The position numbers and the translations under genes were made by a program. Of a stretch of 64,000 bases of DNA, positions 18,686-26,527 are shown one piece after another (the stretch's first letter is position 1; each line of letters opens with the position of its first letter). The notes beneath the pieces are model-generated. The model was given only the letters and a program-made list of their open reading frames with translations. It was not told the origin of the DNA and made no database searches. The stretch is from the NCBI GenBank assembly GCA_963726715.1, contig CAVSDF010000015.1:124001-188000 (forward strand). Reading direction: 5' to 3'. The stretch is from CAVSDF01 sp963726715. Its GTDB lineage: Bacteria > Bacteroidota > Rhodothermia > Rhodothermales > BA12.

Positions 18686-19186
18686 ATGCATTTCCGCTCC
18701 CTTCGCCCGCTCGTGCGCATCGTCGCCGTCGCGGGCGTGTTCGCGTCTGCCAGCGGATGCCGTCCGTCGGACCCTGCCGTGCCGGTCGTCGGGGCGGGGA
18801 CCGAGGGCGAGGCCGTCTACCGGGCGATTTGCCAGACCTGCCACGGCGCCAGCGGACAGGGCGTCGCACGGGCGTTTCCGCCGCTCGCCGGGTCGGCATG
18901 GGCGACAGGCGACGAAGGGCGGATGGCGCGGATCGTCCTCCACGGGATGACGGGCGAGATCGCCCGCGGCGGCCTCACGTACGACGGGATGATGCCCGCG
19001 CAGGACCAGCTCTCCGACGAGAAGATCGCCGCGGTGCTCACCTTCGTGCGCGCCAACTTCGGCAACGCCGCCCCTGCGGTCACGCCCGCGACAGTCGCCG
19101 CCGTGCGCGCCGCCGAATCCGCCAAACGCGGCGCGTGGACGGCGGGGCAACTCGAAACGGCGACCGGGACCACGACCGCGCGCTGA
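18686..19186 (+). CDS. Monoheme c-type cytochrome lipoprotein
   Basis: The 166-residue protein has a lipoprotein signal (VFASASGC) and one heme site, CQTCH, preceded by GEAVYRAICQTCHG. Methionines in GGLTYDGMMPAQ can supply the axial ligand, and the helix SDEKIAAVLTFVRANFG closes the fold. It would carry electrons at the outer face of the inner membrane or in the periplasm. Its maturation needs a heme-attachment system; ccm genes lie 24 kb away in the window. The gene is divergent from the SxtJ-like gene, and the shared upstream region contains gtcgtttgtcgtcggtcg-type simple sequence. Confidence 0.88.
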   Translation: MHFRSLRPLVRIVAVAGVFASASGCRPSDPAVPVVGAGTEGEAVYRAICQTCHGASGQGVARAFPPLAGSAWATGDEGRMARIVLHGMTGEIARGGLTYDGMMPAQDQLSDEKIAAVLTFVRANFGNAAPAVTPATVAAVRAAESAKRGAWTAGQLETATGTTTAR

Positions 19187-19223
19187 GGGGGCTGCTCGTT
19201 TGGGGCAGAGGTGGGACGGCGGC

Positions 19224-19247
19224 GGGACGTGCGAGCACGTCCCCTAC
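19224..19247. repeat. Dispersed palindrome, GGGACGTGC type
   Basis: gggacgtgc, two bases, then cacgtcccctac lie between two convergent genes. The 24-base core is identical to that at 55759. Confidence 0.7.
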
Positions 19248-19269
19248 GGGTCGCTCGCGCGGCGGGGGA

Positions 19270-19905
19270 TCACGAGCAGCCTTCGACCCACTCGACGTAC
19301 GGGCGCAGACCCGCGCGCATTTCCGTCACCACGCGCCCGTCGGTTTCGAACACGATGGCCGACGACGTGTCAGCGGGCGTGGCGATGAGGTAGCGGCCGC
19401 CCTCGACGTAGTGGTGCGGCTCGTCGCGCAGGTGCCCAGCGTACGCAGCGCGGACGTCGGCTTCGGTGCTGCCGATGCCGGGACCGGCAGCGGTGCGCGG
19501 AAGGTCGGCGGGCGCGATCTCGTCCGGCCCGTCGAGACGGCTCACATCGACGCGGACGATCCGCCCGTCGACGCTCATGAACGAGACGCCGGGGTGAGTC
19601 GTCGTCCAGTCGAGGGACCGGCAGGTGCTGCCCTCACTCGCCGTGCCGAGCCGGGCGTCCGTGCCCATCGCCTCACGTGCCGGTTCGTCGCCCATCCCAA
19701 CGCGCACCGGGCCGAAGCCCGTCTCGGCCACGACCGACGCATCGACGGGAATCGGCGTCACCGCCGGGCCTCCACCGTCCGGATAGGGCGTGGCCGCCCC
19801 GACCGTCGTGTCGGGAATGACCGCCTCGTCCGTCGTCGTGCGGGTGCAGGCGGCGAGCGGCAGGACGGCCAGGAGGCCGAGGGCGAAGACGGGCGGGCGG
19901 CGCAT
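19270..19905 (-). CDS. Unknown lipoprotein
   Basis: The protein has 211 residues with a lipobox (LAVLPLAAC). A phrase of the type GFGPVRVGMGDEPAREAMG occurs at about residue 62, and a second, weaker unit (GPGIGSTEADVRAAYAG) at about residue 141. This pattern is shared by secreted proteins with two repeated alpha/beta units of unknown function. Two cysteines, in STCRSLDW and at the end (EGCS), could pair. It lies 20 bases after the lytic transglycosylase gene on the same strand, so the two are probably co-transcribed. Confidence 0.7.
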   Translation of the reverse strand: MRRPPVFALGLLAVLPLAACTRTTTDEAVIPDTTVGAATPYPDGGGPAVTPIPVDASVVAETGFGPVRVGMGDEPAREAMGTDARLGTASEGSTCRSLDWTTTHPGVSFMSVDGRIVRVDVSRLDGPDEIAPADLPRTAAGPGIGSTEADVRAAYAGHLRDEPHHYVEGGRYLIATPADTSSAIVFETDGRVVTEMRAGLRPYVEWVEGCS

Positions 19906-19925
19906 CGTTGGGAGGTTGGAGTGGT

Positions 19926-22043
19926 TCAGCGGCTGGGGCCGGGGAGCGAGGTCGGCACGCGCGGGGCGGGCATCGGCAGGACGAGCGGGCCGCGCGGCGC
20001 GATGCCGGTGCCGTAGTCGATCATAACGGGCGGAAGCGGCGTCACGGGCACGGTGCCGATGGTCAGAGCGACGGCGTCGGCGAGGTCATCGAAGGCGCGC
20101 GTGCGCCAGACGGAGCGGTGGACACGCGCGATTTCGCGCTGCCCGAGGCGGTAGGCCGTTGGATTCTGCTCGGCGAGGGCGTCGAAGCGTTCGACGAGTC
20201 CGTCGAGCTGGGCGCGATTCTCGCGCGTGAAGCCGGTCAGGTGGCTCGCCGCGCGCACGAGGGCGGCGTACTGCCGGTCGTAGAGCGTCTCCTGCGACGG
20301 GTCGCGCGCGAAGGCGGAGGCGTCGAGCGTGCGCGAGACGGTGAGGGCGCCGATGCCCGCGCGGCGCAGCGTCTCGGTGGCGCCGATGGGCAGGAAGAAG
20401 CGCACGGCCGCGTCGCCCGAGGTGGGCGTGAAGACGAGGTCGGTGGTGCCGGAGACGGTCGCGCCGACGGGCAGTTCGAGGTGCGTGTTGATGCGGCGGA
20501 AGGCCTGGTAGACGGTCCCGCGCGGCATCTCGGGCGCGCTCATCCACGCCACATCGTCGCGGTCGAGCACGCGCAGGATCTCGGCGAGCGTGATGCGCTG
20601 CCCGTCGCGCACGCGCACCTCTTCGACTTCCATCGTGCGCGCCGGGTCGACCTCAGCGTCTTCGTTGGCGCGCAGCGTGCCGTACGCCGACGCGACGTAG
20701 CCGCGCGAGTAGGTCTTGAACGAGGTCGTCGCCGAGACGGTCGGGTAGCCTTCGGTCACGCCCCAGATGTAGGCGTCGAGCACCGACGCGGTGGGCGTGG
20801 CGTAGGGAGAGCCGTGGGCGAGGAAGGCGCGGTAGAGCGAGAACAGGTTGCCCGGCCCGGTGTGGTAGGCCGAGACGCCGGTCACCTCGCCGCCGGTCGA
20901 GTTGGCGTAGGCGCGGGCGAGGCGGAAGGCCGGCTCCATCGTGAAGAGCGGGTGCCACTCCTCGGCGACGGTGATGCGGCGTCCCGACGTCGTCGGGAGC
21001 GTGTAGCGGCGCAGGCCGACGCGGCGGATCAGGTCGGGCATCATCTGGTAGCGCGACCGTGCCCCGACGGTCGACACGGCGCGGTCGTCGTTGAAGGTCT
21101 CGACGGATCCGATCTCGGTCACGAGCAGGCTCATCCCCATCCGGTCGGCGAGGGCGATCTCGTGCATGACGAAGGGCGCGTCGCGCTCGCGGGCCTCGCG
21201 GACCTGGTTGGCACGGCCCCAGCGGGCCGAGAGCGTCGAGCGGGGCGTACCGCTGGCCTCGTAGCGCCGGAGGGCCGCATCGGTTACGCGGCGGCGCTCG
21301 CGGTCGACGTCGGACCAGTCGGCGGTGCCGGTCTGCTGGTAGGCGCGGCGCATGGCGTCGAGGCCGATGACCTCGATCGTGTTCTCGCCCTCCTTGTCGA
21401 GCAGGCGCACGGTGAAGTTGTCGTCTTCGGCCTGCCGACGCGTCATCAGGTCGAGGAACGTCCGAAACGGCTGGATGAGCGGCGCCGAGGCGAACGTGAC
21501 GGCGTCGGGAATCGACCCGGCGAAGTACGGGCGGAAGAGGCGGTCCGGGTGGCGGTCGTGCTGCCGGAACGTGAACGTCGCCACCCCACCGTCGCGGCTC
21601 TCCTGCGACCGCACGACGGGCGACGAGAGCATCGGACCCGTCGACGACGCGCGCGGCAGGGAGACCTCGTGCCCGGGCACCGTCTGCGCCTGCACGCCGA
21701 AGCGCCCGGCCAGCCCGATGACGAGCGCGAGCACCCCGACCCCGGCAACCGTCGCCACGCCGACCGAGACGAGACGGGCACGGCGGCGGCGCGCAGGCGA
21801 GCGCCCTGCCGTCGGCGCAGACGCGGTCGAGGCGTCGCGGGTCGATGCAGGATCGCGCAGCGACACCGTCGGCGGCGTGGCGGCGGGGATGTCGCCCGGC
21901 ATCCGGTCGGCGGAGACGCGCGCGGCGGCGGTCGGCGCGTCCTCGGACGGCAGGTCGGTCTCAGCGGCAACGGGCGGGCGCACGGGAGGCGCCGCGTCGG
22001 GGGTCGCGTCGAGGGGGGTCCAGGTCGGGGCGTCGTTCTTCAT
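19926..22043 (-). CDS. Membrane-anchored lytic transglycosylase-like protein
   Basis: The protein has 705 residues. A proline/alanine-rich cytoplasmic tail of about 85 residues precedes one membrane helix (LVSVGVATVAGVGVLALVIG). The periplasmic part has an SLT-like fold at about residues 290-440. LLVTEIGSVETF carries the likely catalytic Glu, ARSRYQMMP takes the place of the usual GAxGLWQFMP, and SAYHTGPGN matches AYNAGPGN. Such enzymes cut peptidoglycan glycan strands. The C-terminal part (about 500-700) is unassigned; a LysM-like role is possible but not clear. The ATG start has no strong Shine-Dalgarno sequence, as is usual in this phylum. Confidence 0.75.
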   Translation of the reverse strand: MKNDAPTWTPLDATPDAAPPVRPPVAAETDLPSEDAPTAAARVSADRMPGDIPAATPPTVSLRDPASTRDASTASAPTAGRSPARRRRARLVSVGVATVAGVGVLALVIGLAGRFGVQAQTVPGHEVSLPRASSTGPMLSSPVVRSQESRDGGVATFTFRQHDRHPDRLFRPYFAGSIPDAVTFASAPLIQPFRTFLDLMTRRQAEDDNFTVRLLDKEGENTIEVIGLDAMRRAYQQTGTADWSDVDRERRRVTDAALRRYEASGTPRSTLSARWGRANQVREARERDAPFVMHEIALADRMGMSLLVTEIGSVETFNDDRAVSTVGARSRYQMMPDLIRRVGLRRYTLPTTSGRRITVAEEWHPLFTMEPAFRLARAYANSTGGEVTGVSAYHTGPGNLFSLYRAFLAHGSPYATPTASVLDAYIWGVTEGYPTVSATTSFKTYSRGYVASAYGTLRANEDAEVDPARTMEVEEVRVRDGQRITLAEILRVLDRDDVAWMSAPEMPRGTVYQAFRRINTHLELPVGATVSGTTDLVFTPTSGDAAVRFFLPIGATETLRRAGIGALTVSRTLDASAFARDPSQETLYDRQYAALVRAASHLTGFTRENRAQLDGLVERFDALAEQNPTAYRLGQREIARVHRSVWRTRAFDDLADAVALTIGTVPVTPLPPVMIDYGTGIAPRGPLVLPMPAPRVPTSLPGPSR

Positions 22044-22581
22044 AGCGGGGGTACATCCGGGGTCGGGCGGGGCGTTCCGGCGGCGCGGTGGTTCTTACCG
22101 TCGCGGTACACAGTAGCGGGGTGCGCGAAGGGGTACACGGCTGCGGCGCACAGAACCTTTGTCGTCACGTGGGGCATCGTGTCGTCTCGGACAACGACCG
22201 TGCCACGCCGCTTCGCGCGGTCTCCACAGTTCGCCGTCATCTTTCAACCTCGCCCATCGTCGCCGTCCGCGCCGGTTCGTGTGGACGAACGGACACGTCC
22301 TCCCCCCGAACGGGCCGCTGCCCGCGTCGCACGGGGTGACAGGGGCAGGGCGTTACGTTCTGTCTCGATTCTCGACGCCTGTCATTGCGAGGAGTCCCGC
22401 CTTCGTCGGGATGAACTCCGCGACAGCCTGCCCCGCCGCAGGGCGACATGGCAATCTGGATCGACGGGCGCCCTCGGTCCGATTGCCACGGCCCTTCCAG
22501 GGCCTCGCACTGACACAACGGGAGGGCAGATGCAGAACGGAACAGCCCTGCCGACGGGATGCGTGAAGGCGTCCCCAGCCC
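22044..22581. other. Intergenic region holding a long inverted repeat
   Basis: This 538-base gap contains the CATTGCGAGGAG-type inverted repeat at 22379-22515. The rest has no convincing gene; short open frames lack coding character. Confidence 0.6.
22379..22515. repeat. CATTGCGAGGAG / GGCAATCTGG inverted repeat, copy 1
   Basis: One arm begins gtcattgcgaggag and ends ggcaatctgg; the other arm reads gattgccacgg and ends cctcgcactgac. The arms are imperfect complements around a short centre. A second copy lies at 59421-59517. Elements of this type are known as dispersed intergenic repeats in many bacteria. Confidence 0.65.
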
Positions 22582-22908
22582 TTATCCGGCGATGTCGCGG
22601 AGGGTGAGGCGGCGTGGGTCGCGGCGGGCGGTGAGGTCGAAGACGAGCGTCAGGGTGCTGTCGCCCCGCATCGTGGCGGTGACCCCGTGCGGGCCGCCGC
22701 CGTCGGCCCACGCGTGGAGGGCGCGCTTGATCGTCGGGCGCTGCGCGTCGGCCGGCGTCGTCGTCGAGGCGCCGTGGACGAGGTCGAGGCGGTGGCGTCC
22801 GCGGGCGGCGCAGATCGAGGCCGCCTTCCGCGCCGCCCGCACGGCCGCGTCGATGCGGGCGCCGTGGAGGTCGAGGGTGACGGTCGAGAGGTCGTCGGTC
22901 AGGCGCAT
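22582..22908 (-). CDS. Small Smr-domain protein
   Basis: The 108-residue protein resembles a stand-alone Smr domain. VTLDLHGARIDAAVRAARKA matches the conserved LDLHG segment, and LDLVHGAST corresponds to the HGxG segment, here with Ala-Ser in place of Lys-Gly. A helix with TIKRALHAW follows. Smr domains are known as nucleases or nucleic-acid binders, as in MutS2. The altered second motif makes activity uncertain. An upstream ATG would add about 13 residues. It lies beside the adhesin-like lipoprotein gene on the same strand. Confidence 0.7.
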   Translation of the reverse strand: MRLTDDLSTVTLDLHGARIDAAVRAARKAASICAARGRHRLDLVHGASTTTPADAQRPTIKRALHAWADGGGPHGVTATMRGDSTLTLVFDLTARRDPRRLTLRDIAG

Positions 22909-22972
22909 CGTCGGGGCGGTGGAGGATGGGTAGTAGGGATGGGGCATTGGAGCGCCGCCCGGCCCGATGACG

Positions 22973-23022
22973 CTCACTCCACCAACTCACCACCCACAAC
23001 CTCACCATCCCACCAACTCCCC
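22973..23022 (-). repeat. GGTGAG-rich tail after the adhesin-like lipoprotein gene
   Basis: On the coding strand the stop codon runs straight into ggggagttggtgggatgg and then tgaggttgtgggtggtgag. The stop TGA is itself part of the pattern. Confidence 0.6.
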
Positions 23023-24024
23023 TCACCGCTGCCGGGGCAGGCGCAGGGTGTCGGGGAGGCGGATGCCGGGGTCGGGGACGGCGAGGCCGGTGTCGCGCGG
23101 CGGACCGGGGCGGCGCATCGGCGGCAGGCGCGCGGTGTCGGCGCGGGGCGTGCGCGGGGCGGCGGGGATGGCGCCGGTCAGGGTGTCGGGCGCTGGGGCG
23201 TCGGGGAAGGCCGGGTGGAGGGTGATGTCGCCGTTGAGCGACGCGGCGGCGATGCGGAAGGCGCCGCGCCCCATCCGCCCGGTCAGGCGCGCGCCGACCC
23301 CGCTCTCGTCGAGGCGCCGGTCGCGGATGTCGAGGCCGGTGTCGAGGACGCGCCCGAGCTGCGTCTCCGCCGAGACGGTCGCGTCGGCGTCGAGCGGGAG
23401 GCCGAGCGAGATGGCGCCGTTGGCCGTCGAGACCGTCACGCCGTTGCCGAGCCGCGAGAGCGACACGTCGAGCGTGCCGTTCTGCGCGCGCACGTCGAGC
23501 GGAGCAGCGGCGCCGGTGACCTGCACCGTCCCGTTCTCGATGGTCACGAGCAGCGGCCCGCCGACGCCGCGCACGGCGACGGTGCCGCTGGCGAGGCGCA
23601 GTTCGAGGTTGGTGCCGCGCGGGACCGTCCCGCGGACATCGACCGCGGCGAGCGCCGGATCGGTGGCGGCGAGGGTGAAGCGGTAGCGCGCGGCCTCGTC
23701 GGCCTCGGTGACCGTCACGCCCGCGAGCACGTCGGCGGCGGTGGCCTCGTCGGTGCCGCGCGCGCGGCGCGTGAAGCGCAGCAGGGCGGTCGGGCCGTCG
23801 GAGACGCCGATGTCGAGCGTGCCGTTGAAGCCGTCGATGTGGATCGCGCGGGCGCCCGGCGTGACGCTCCGCTCGGTCGTCTCGAGCACCTCGGCGTCGC
23901 CGAGAACGAGCTGCCCATTGTCGCTCTGCCGCACCGTCGGCACGGCCTTCTCGCAGGCGGCGACGGCCGGCAGGAGCGCCAGAACGGCGAGGACGGCGAG
24001 TCGGGTGGAGCGGCGGGAGGGCAT
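23023..24024 (-). CDS. DUF4097-type adhesin-like lipoprotein
   Basis: The protein has 333 residues: a lipobox (LLPAVAAC) and then a right-handed beta-helix-like repeat array of the DUF4097 type. Typical phrases are GFNGTLDIGVSD, LASGTVAVRGVGG, ENGTVQVTG, QNGTLDVSLS, TANGAISLGL and LNGDITLHP, each one turn of the helix. A Pro/Arg-rich tail of about 60 residues follows (PPMRRPGPPRDTG). The family is found on bacterial surfaces but has no firm function. The start is the ATG at the signal peptide; a longer upstream reading has no signal character. Confidence 0.78.
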   Translation of the reverse strand: MPSRRSTRLAVLAVLALLPAVAACEKAVPTVRQSDNGQLVLGDAEVLETTERSVTPGARAIHIDGFNGTLDIGVSDGPTALLRFTRRARGTDEATAADVLAGVTVTEADEAARYRFTLAATDPALAAVDVRGTVPRGTNLELRLASGTVAVRGVGGPLLVTIENGTVQVTGAAAPLDVRAQNGTLDVSLSRLGNGVTVSTANGAISLGLPLDADATVSAETQLGRVLDTGLDIRDRRLDESGVGARLTGRMGRGAFRIAAASLNGDITLHPAFPDAPAPDTLTGAIPAAPRTPRADTARLPPMRRPGPPRDTGLAVPDPGIRLPDTLRLPRQR

Positions 24025-24410
24025 CGGCAGGGCGGAAGACGGTGTGGTGCGGGGCGCTCGGAAGCCGCCAGAGGGCGACAGGCACGGGCGGGTGCAGGAT
24101 ACACGCCGGGGCCGGGAGGGCCGACGGCGGAGCGTCTGTTTGTGCACGAACGCTTCTGCATCTTCGGGTCCGTCTTTCTCGCCCCGAACGGGGCTGATTC
24201 CGACGAGAATCCAGAAGAGTCGCGTCCTCTGCAGCGAGGGCGACGTCGACGGAGGCGATCTGCCAGGTCACCGCACCTGGCAGGTCTGGCACGGACGACC
24301 CGCGGCAGACGACCAACGACAGACGCGACCGACGGCCCGCCCCCCGCATCCTCCCGGCAGCACCGGCGTTGCCTGCATCCGTCCTTCCGTTTCGCCCCAC
24401 CGCTCCCCCG
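24025..24410. other. Divergent intergenic region
   Basis: This 386-base gap holds a short hairpin (gccccgaacggggc at about 24181-24194), an AGGT-ACCT type palindrome at 24261 and a cgaccaacgac-rich stretch at about 24300-24325. I see no gene. Confidence 0.5.
24261..24282. repeat. AGGT-ACCT type dispersed palindrome
   Basis: tgccaggt, six bases, acctggca form a perfect 8-bp stem. On the minus strand the centre reads AGGTGCGGTGACCT, one base from the centre at 59361. Confidence 0.55.
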
Positions 24411-25514
24411 ATGCGCGCTCCCGCCCTGTCTCTGCGCCTCACGCGCCGCCTTGCGCTTCTCGCGCTCCTGCCGGTCCTCGCCGCCTCGATGCTCGTCGCC
24501 GGGTGCGACAGCAGCGGCGACGGCACCGAGATCGTCGCGGGGGTCAACGTCACCGAGTTGTTCGCCGAGCCGACGGCAGTCGAGAAGACCGCGATCCTCG
24601 CCGACTGGGCCGCGCGCGACGTCTCGCCGCGCGAGGTCCGCGAGGTCGCCACGCTCACCGCGAGCGGCACCGGGCTGCTCGGCACCACGCGCACGTACCG
24701 CGCGACCGTCGTCGAGCACTCCGTCGCAGGCGTCACGCACGTCGGCGCCATCCTCGTGCCGACGAACGTGGCGGCGGGCACGCGCCTGCCCATCGCCGTC
24801 TACGCGCACGGCGGCGACCAGGGCACGAGCGTCGAGGAGGGCGGGCGCATCGCGGGCATCCTGACGCCCGACGGCACGAACTTCGTCTGGGTCGTGCCGA
24901 GCTTCCGCGCCGAGACGCTGCGCTTCGGCTCGTCCTCGCGCACGAGCGGCGGCCCGGCCAGCCCGTGGGACTACGACGTCGACGACGCCCTCGCGCTCGT
25001 GAACATCGCCGCGGCGAGCTACGGCGGCGACGCCACGCGCATCGCCACCGTCGGCTTCTCGCGCGGCGGCGACGTGGCGATGCTGATGGCGATCCGCGAC
25101 CGCCGCATCACGCGCGTGCTCGACATGTTCGGCCCGACGGATTTCTACGACACCTACGTCCGCGACATCACCCGCGACGCGCTCTCCGGCGGCACGCGCA
25201 GCCTGCCCGGCTTCGACGTGCTCAACGCGCGCTTCATCCAGCCGCTCAAAGCAGGGACCGTCACCGTCCCGCAGATGCGCGCCGAGCTGCTGCGCCGTTC
25301 GCCCGCGCAGTTTCCCGACCGCCTGCCCGCCCTGCAGGTGCAGCACGGCACCGCCGACGATGTCGTCGATGTCTCACAGGCGCGCCGCCTGATCGCGGTG
25401 ATGAAGGGCCGTCCGAATTTTTCGTCGTTCCTCTGGGACGGCGGCCGCCACGACCCGACGACCTTCCCCATCAACTGGATCACCGAGGCGCAGGCCTTCC
25501 TCACCGGTCTCTGA
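24411..25514 (+). CDS. Secreted alpha/beta-hydrolase lipoprotein
   Basis: The protein has 367 residues with a lipoprotein signal (ASMLVAGC). The alpha/beta-hydrolase core has AVYAHGGD as oxyanion region, GFSRGGD with the nucleophilic Ser at about residue 220, an Asp in HGTADDVVD and a His in GGRHDP near the end. This is the arrangement of the prolyl oligopeptidase/dienelactone hydrolase group. It probably cleaves an ester or peptide outside the inner membrane; the substrate is unknown. The acetyltransferase gene starts 4 bases after its stop, so the two form an operon. Confidence 0.82.
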   Translation: MRAPALSLRLTRRLALLALLPVLAASMLVAGCDSSGDGTEIVAGVNVTELFAEPTAVEKTAILADWAARDVSPREVREVATLTASGTGLLGTTRTYRATVVEHSVAGVTHVGAILVPTNVAAGTRLPIAVYAHGGDQGTSVEEGGRIAGILTPDGTNFVWVVPSFRAETLRFGSSSRTSGGPASPWDYDVDDALALVNIAAASYGGDATRIATVGFSRGGDVAMLMAIRDRRITRVLDMFGPTDFYDTYVRDITRDALSGGTRSLPGFDVLNARFIQPLKAGTVTVPQMRAELLRRSPAQFPDRLPALQVQHGTADDVVDVSQARRLIAVMKGRPNFSSFLWDGGRHDPTTFPINWITEAQAFLTGL

Positions 25515-25518
25515 TACG

Positions 25519-26094
25519 ATGCCCGACGCACCCGACGCCGCCTCCGCCACGGTCCCGCCGACCCCCGCCCCGCCCGCCGACGCCCCGCCGACGCCGGGCA
25601 CGACCGACGTGCAGACGCTCACCGGCCCCGACGGCGCCGTCCTCCGCCTCGCGCCGGTGACGAGCGAGCCGCTGTGGAGCCTCGCGCGCTCGATCCGGCA
25701 GACGGTGTTCGTCGAGGAGCAGCGCTGCCCGCCCGAGGAGGAGTGGGACGCCTTCGACACGTGGGAAGCGCCCGGCGCGGCCCGCCACGTCGTCCTCTTC
25801 GCCGGCGGCTCGCCCGCCGGAACGGCCCGCTGGCGCATCGCGCGGATGGCGGACGGCACCGAGGTCGCCAAGCTCGAACGCATCGCCCTGCTGCCCCCGC
25901 ACCGCCGCCGCGGCCTCGCCCGCGTGCTCGTCGGCGCGCTCGTCGAGGCGGCGCAGGCGTCGGGCGCGCCGCGGATCGCGCTCTCGGCGCAGGCGCACCT
26001 CGAAGACTTCTACGGTACGTTCGGCTTCCACCGCAGCGGTCCCAACTTCGTCGAGGCCGGCATCGACCACGTGCCGATGGACCGCGCGGCGTGA
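25519..26094 (+). CDS. GNAT acetyltransferase, ElaA-like
   Basis: The 191-residue protein has a Pro/Ala-rich head of about 35 residues and a GNAT domain. SIRQTVFVEEQRCPPEEEWD at about residues 57-76 resembles the ElaA/PhnO type. The acetyl-CoA loop is LLPPHRRRGLARVLVGAL, and YGTFGFHRSGPNFVEAGIDH forms the end. It transfers an acetyl group from acetyl-CoA to an unknown amine. The ATG follows the preceding stop by 4 bases. Confidence 0.85.
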   Translation: MPDAPDAASATVPPTPAPPADAPPTPGTTDVQTLTGPDGAVLRLAPVTSEPLWSLARSIRQTVFVEEQRCPPEEEWDAFDTWEAPGAARHVVLFAGGSPAGTARWRIARMADGTEVAKLERIALLPPHRRRGLARVLVGALVEAAQASGAPRIALSAQAHLEDFYGTFGFHRSGPNFVEAGIDHVPMDRAA

Positions 26095-26527
26095 CGGGCG
26101 GGGCGGCGGCCCCACCGGGTCGGACGTGGGGTTGGCGCCAAACCGGTACACGCTCAGACGAACGCGCTGCAACGCCCCCCTTCTCTGCCAGACAGGCGCC
26201 CCCTCCCGCCGGTGTCTGTGTGCGGGAGATGAGTCGGAGACGCGGGCGTTGAACGCCGGGACGCGCGCTCCATCGCAGCGTGCGCCGAGGCTCTCTTTCA
26301 TCGTCGGGGAGTGGTTTGACGGCGACGGGGCTAGCTTCGGCCGCGTGCACCGATGCGGCAATTCGAGCATGGGGGCGCGAAGCGGCGCCCGGTGCCGTAA
26401 CGTGCGCCCTCCCGTGCCCGGCACGAGTCCGTTTCTTTCCGTCCCTTCGTTCCGGCGCCGCCCGTTCTGGCCTGCCCCGCATCTCGCGTCGGCACCCGTC
26501 GCGCGTTCGTTCGCCGCGCCCCCTGCG
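26095..26527. other. Intergenic region with candidate promoter
   Basis: This 433-base gap holds short hairpins (ggcgttgaacgcc; gggcgc with gcgccc near 26370) and a promoter-like box at 26332. No gene or known riboswitch fold is recognisable. Confidence 0.45.
26315..26339 (+). promoter_or_regulatory. TAnnTTSG promoter-like element
   Basis: TAGCTTCG at 26332-26339 follows TTTG at 26315-26318. It is 188 bases before the next start codon, so the leader would be long. Confidence 0.3.

Noticed and set aside
22040..22240. 66-codon open frame upstream of the lytic transglycosylase
   Set aside because: It has no start context, no homology pattern and overlaps a promoter region.
26095..26527. Riboswitch upstream of the GAF/GGDEF-like gene
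   Set aside because: The leader is long and has short hairpins, but no known aptamer core is recognisable.
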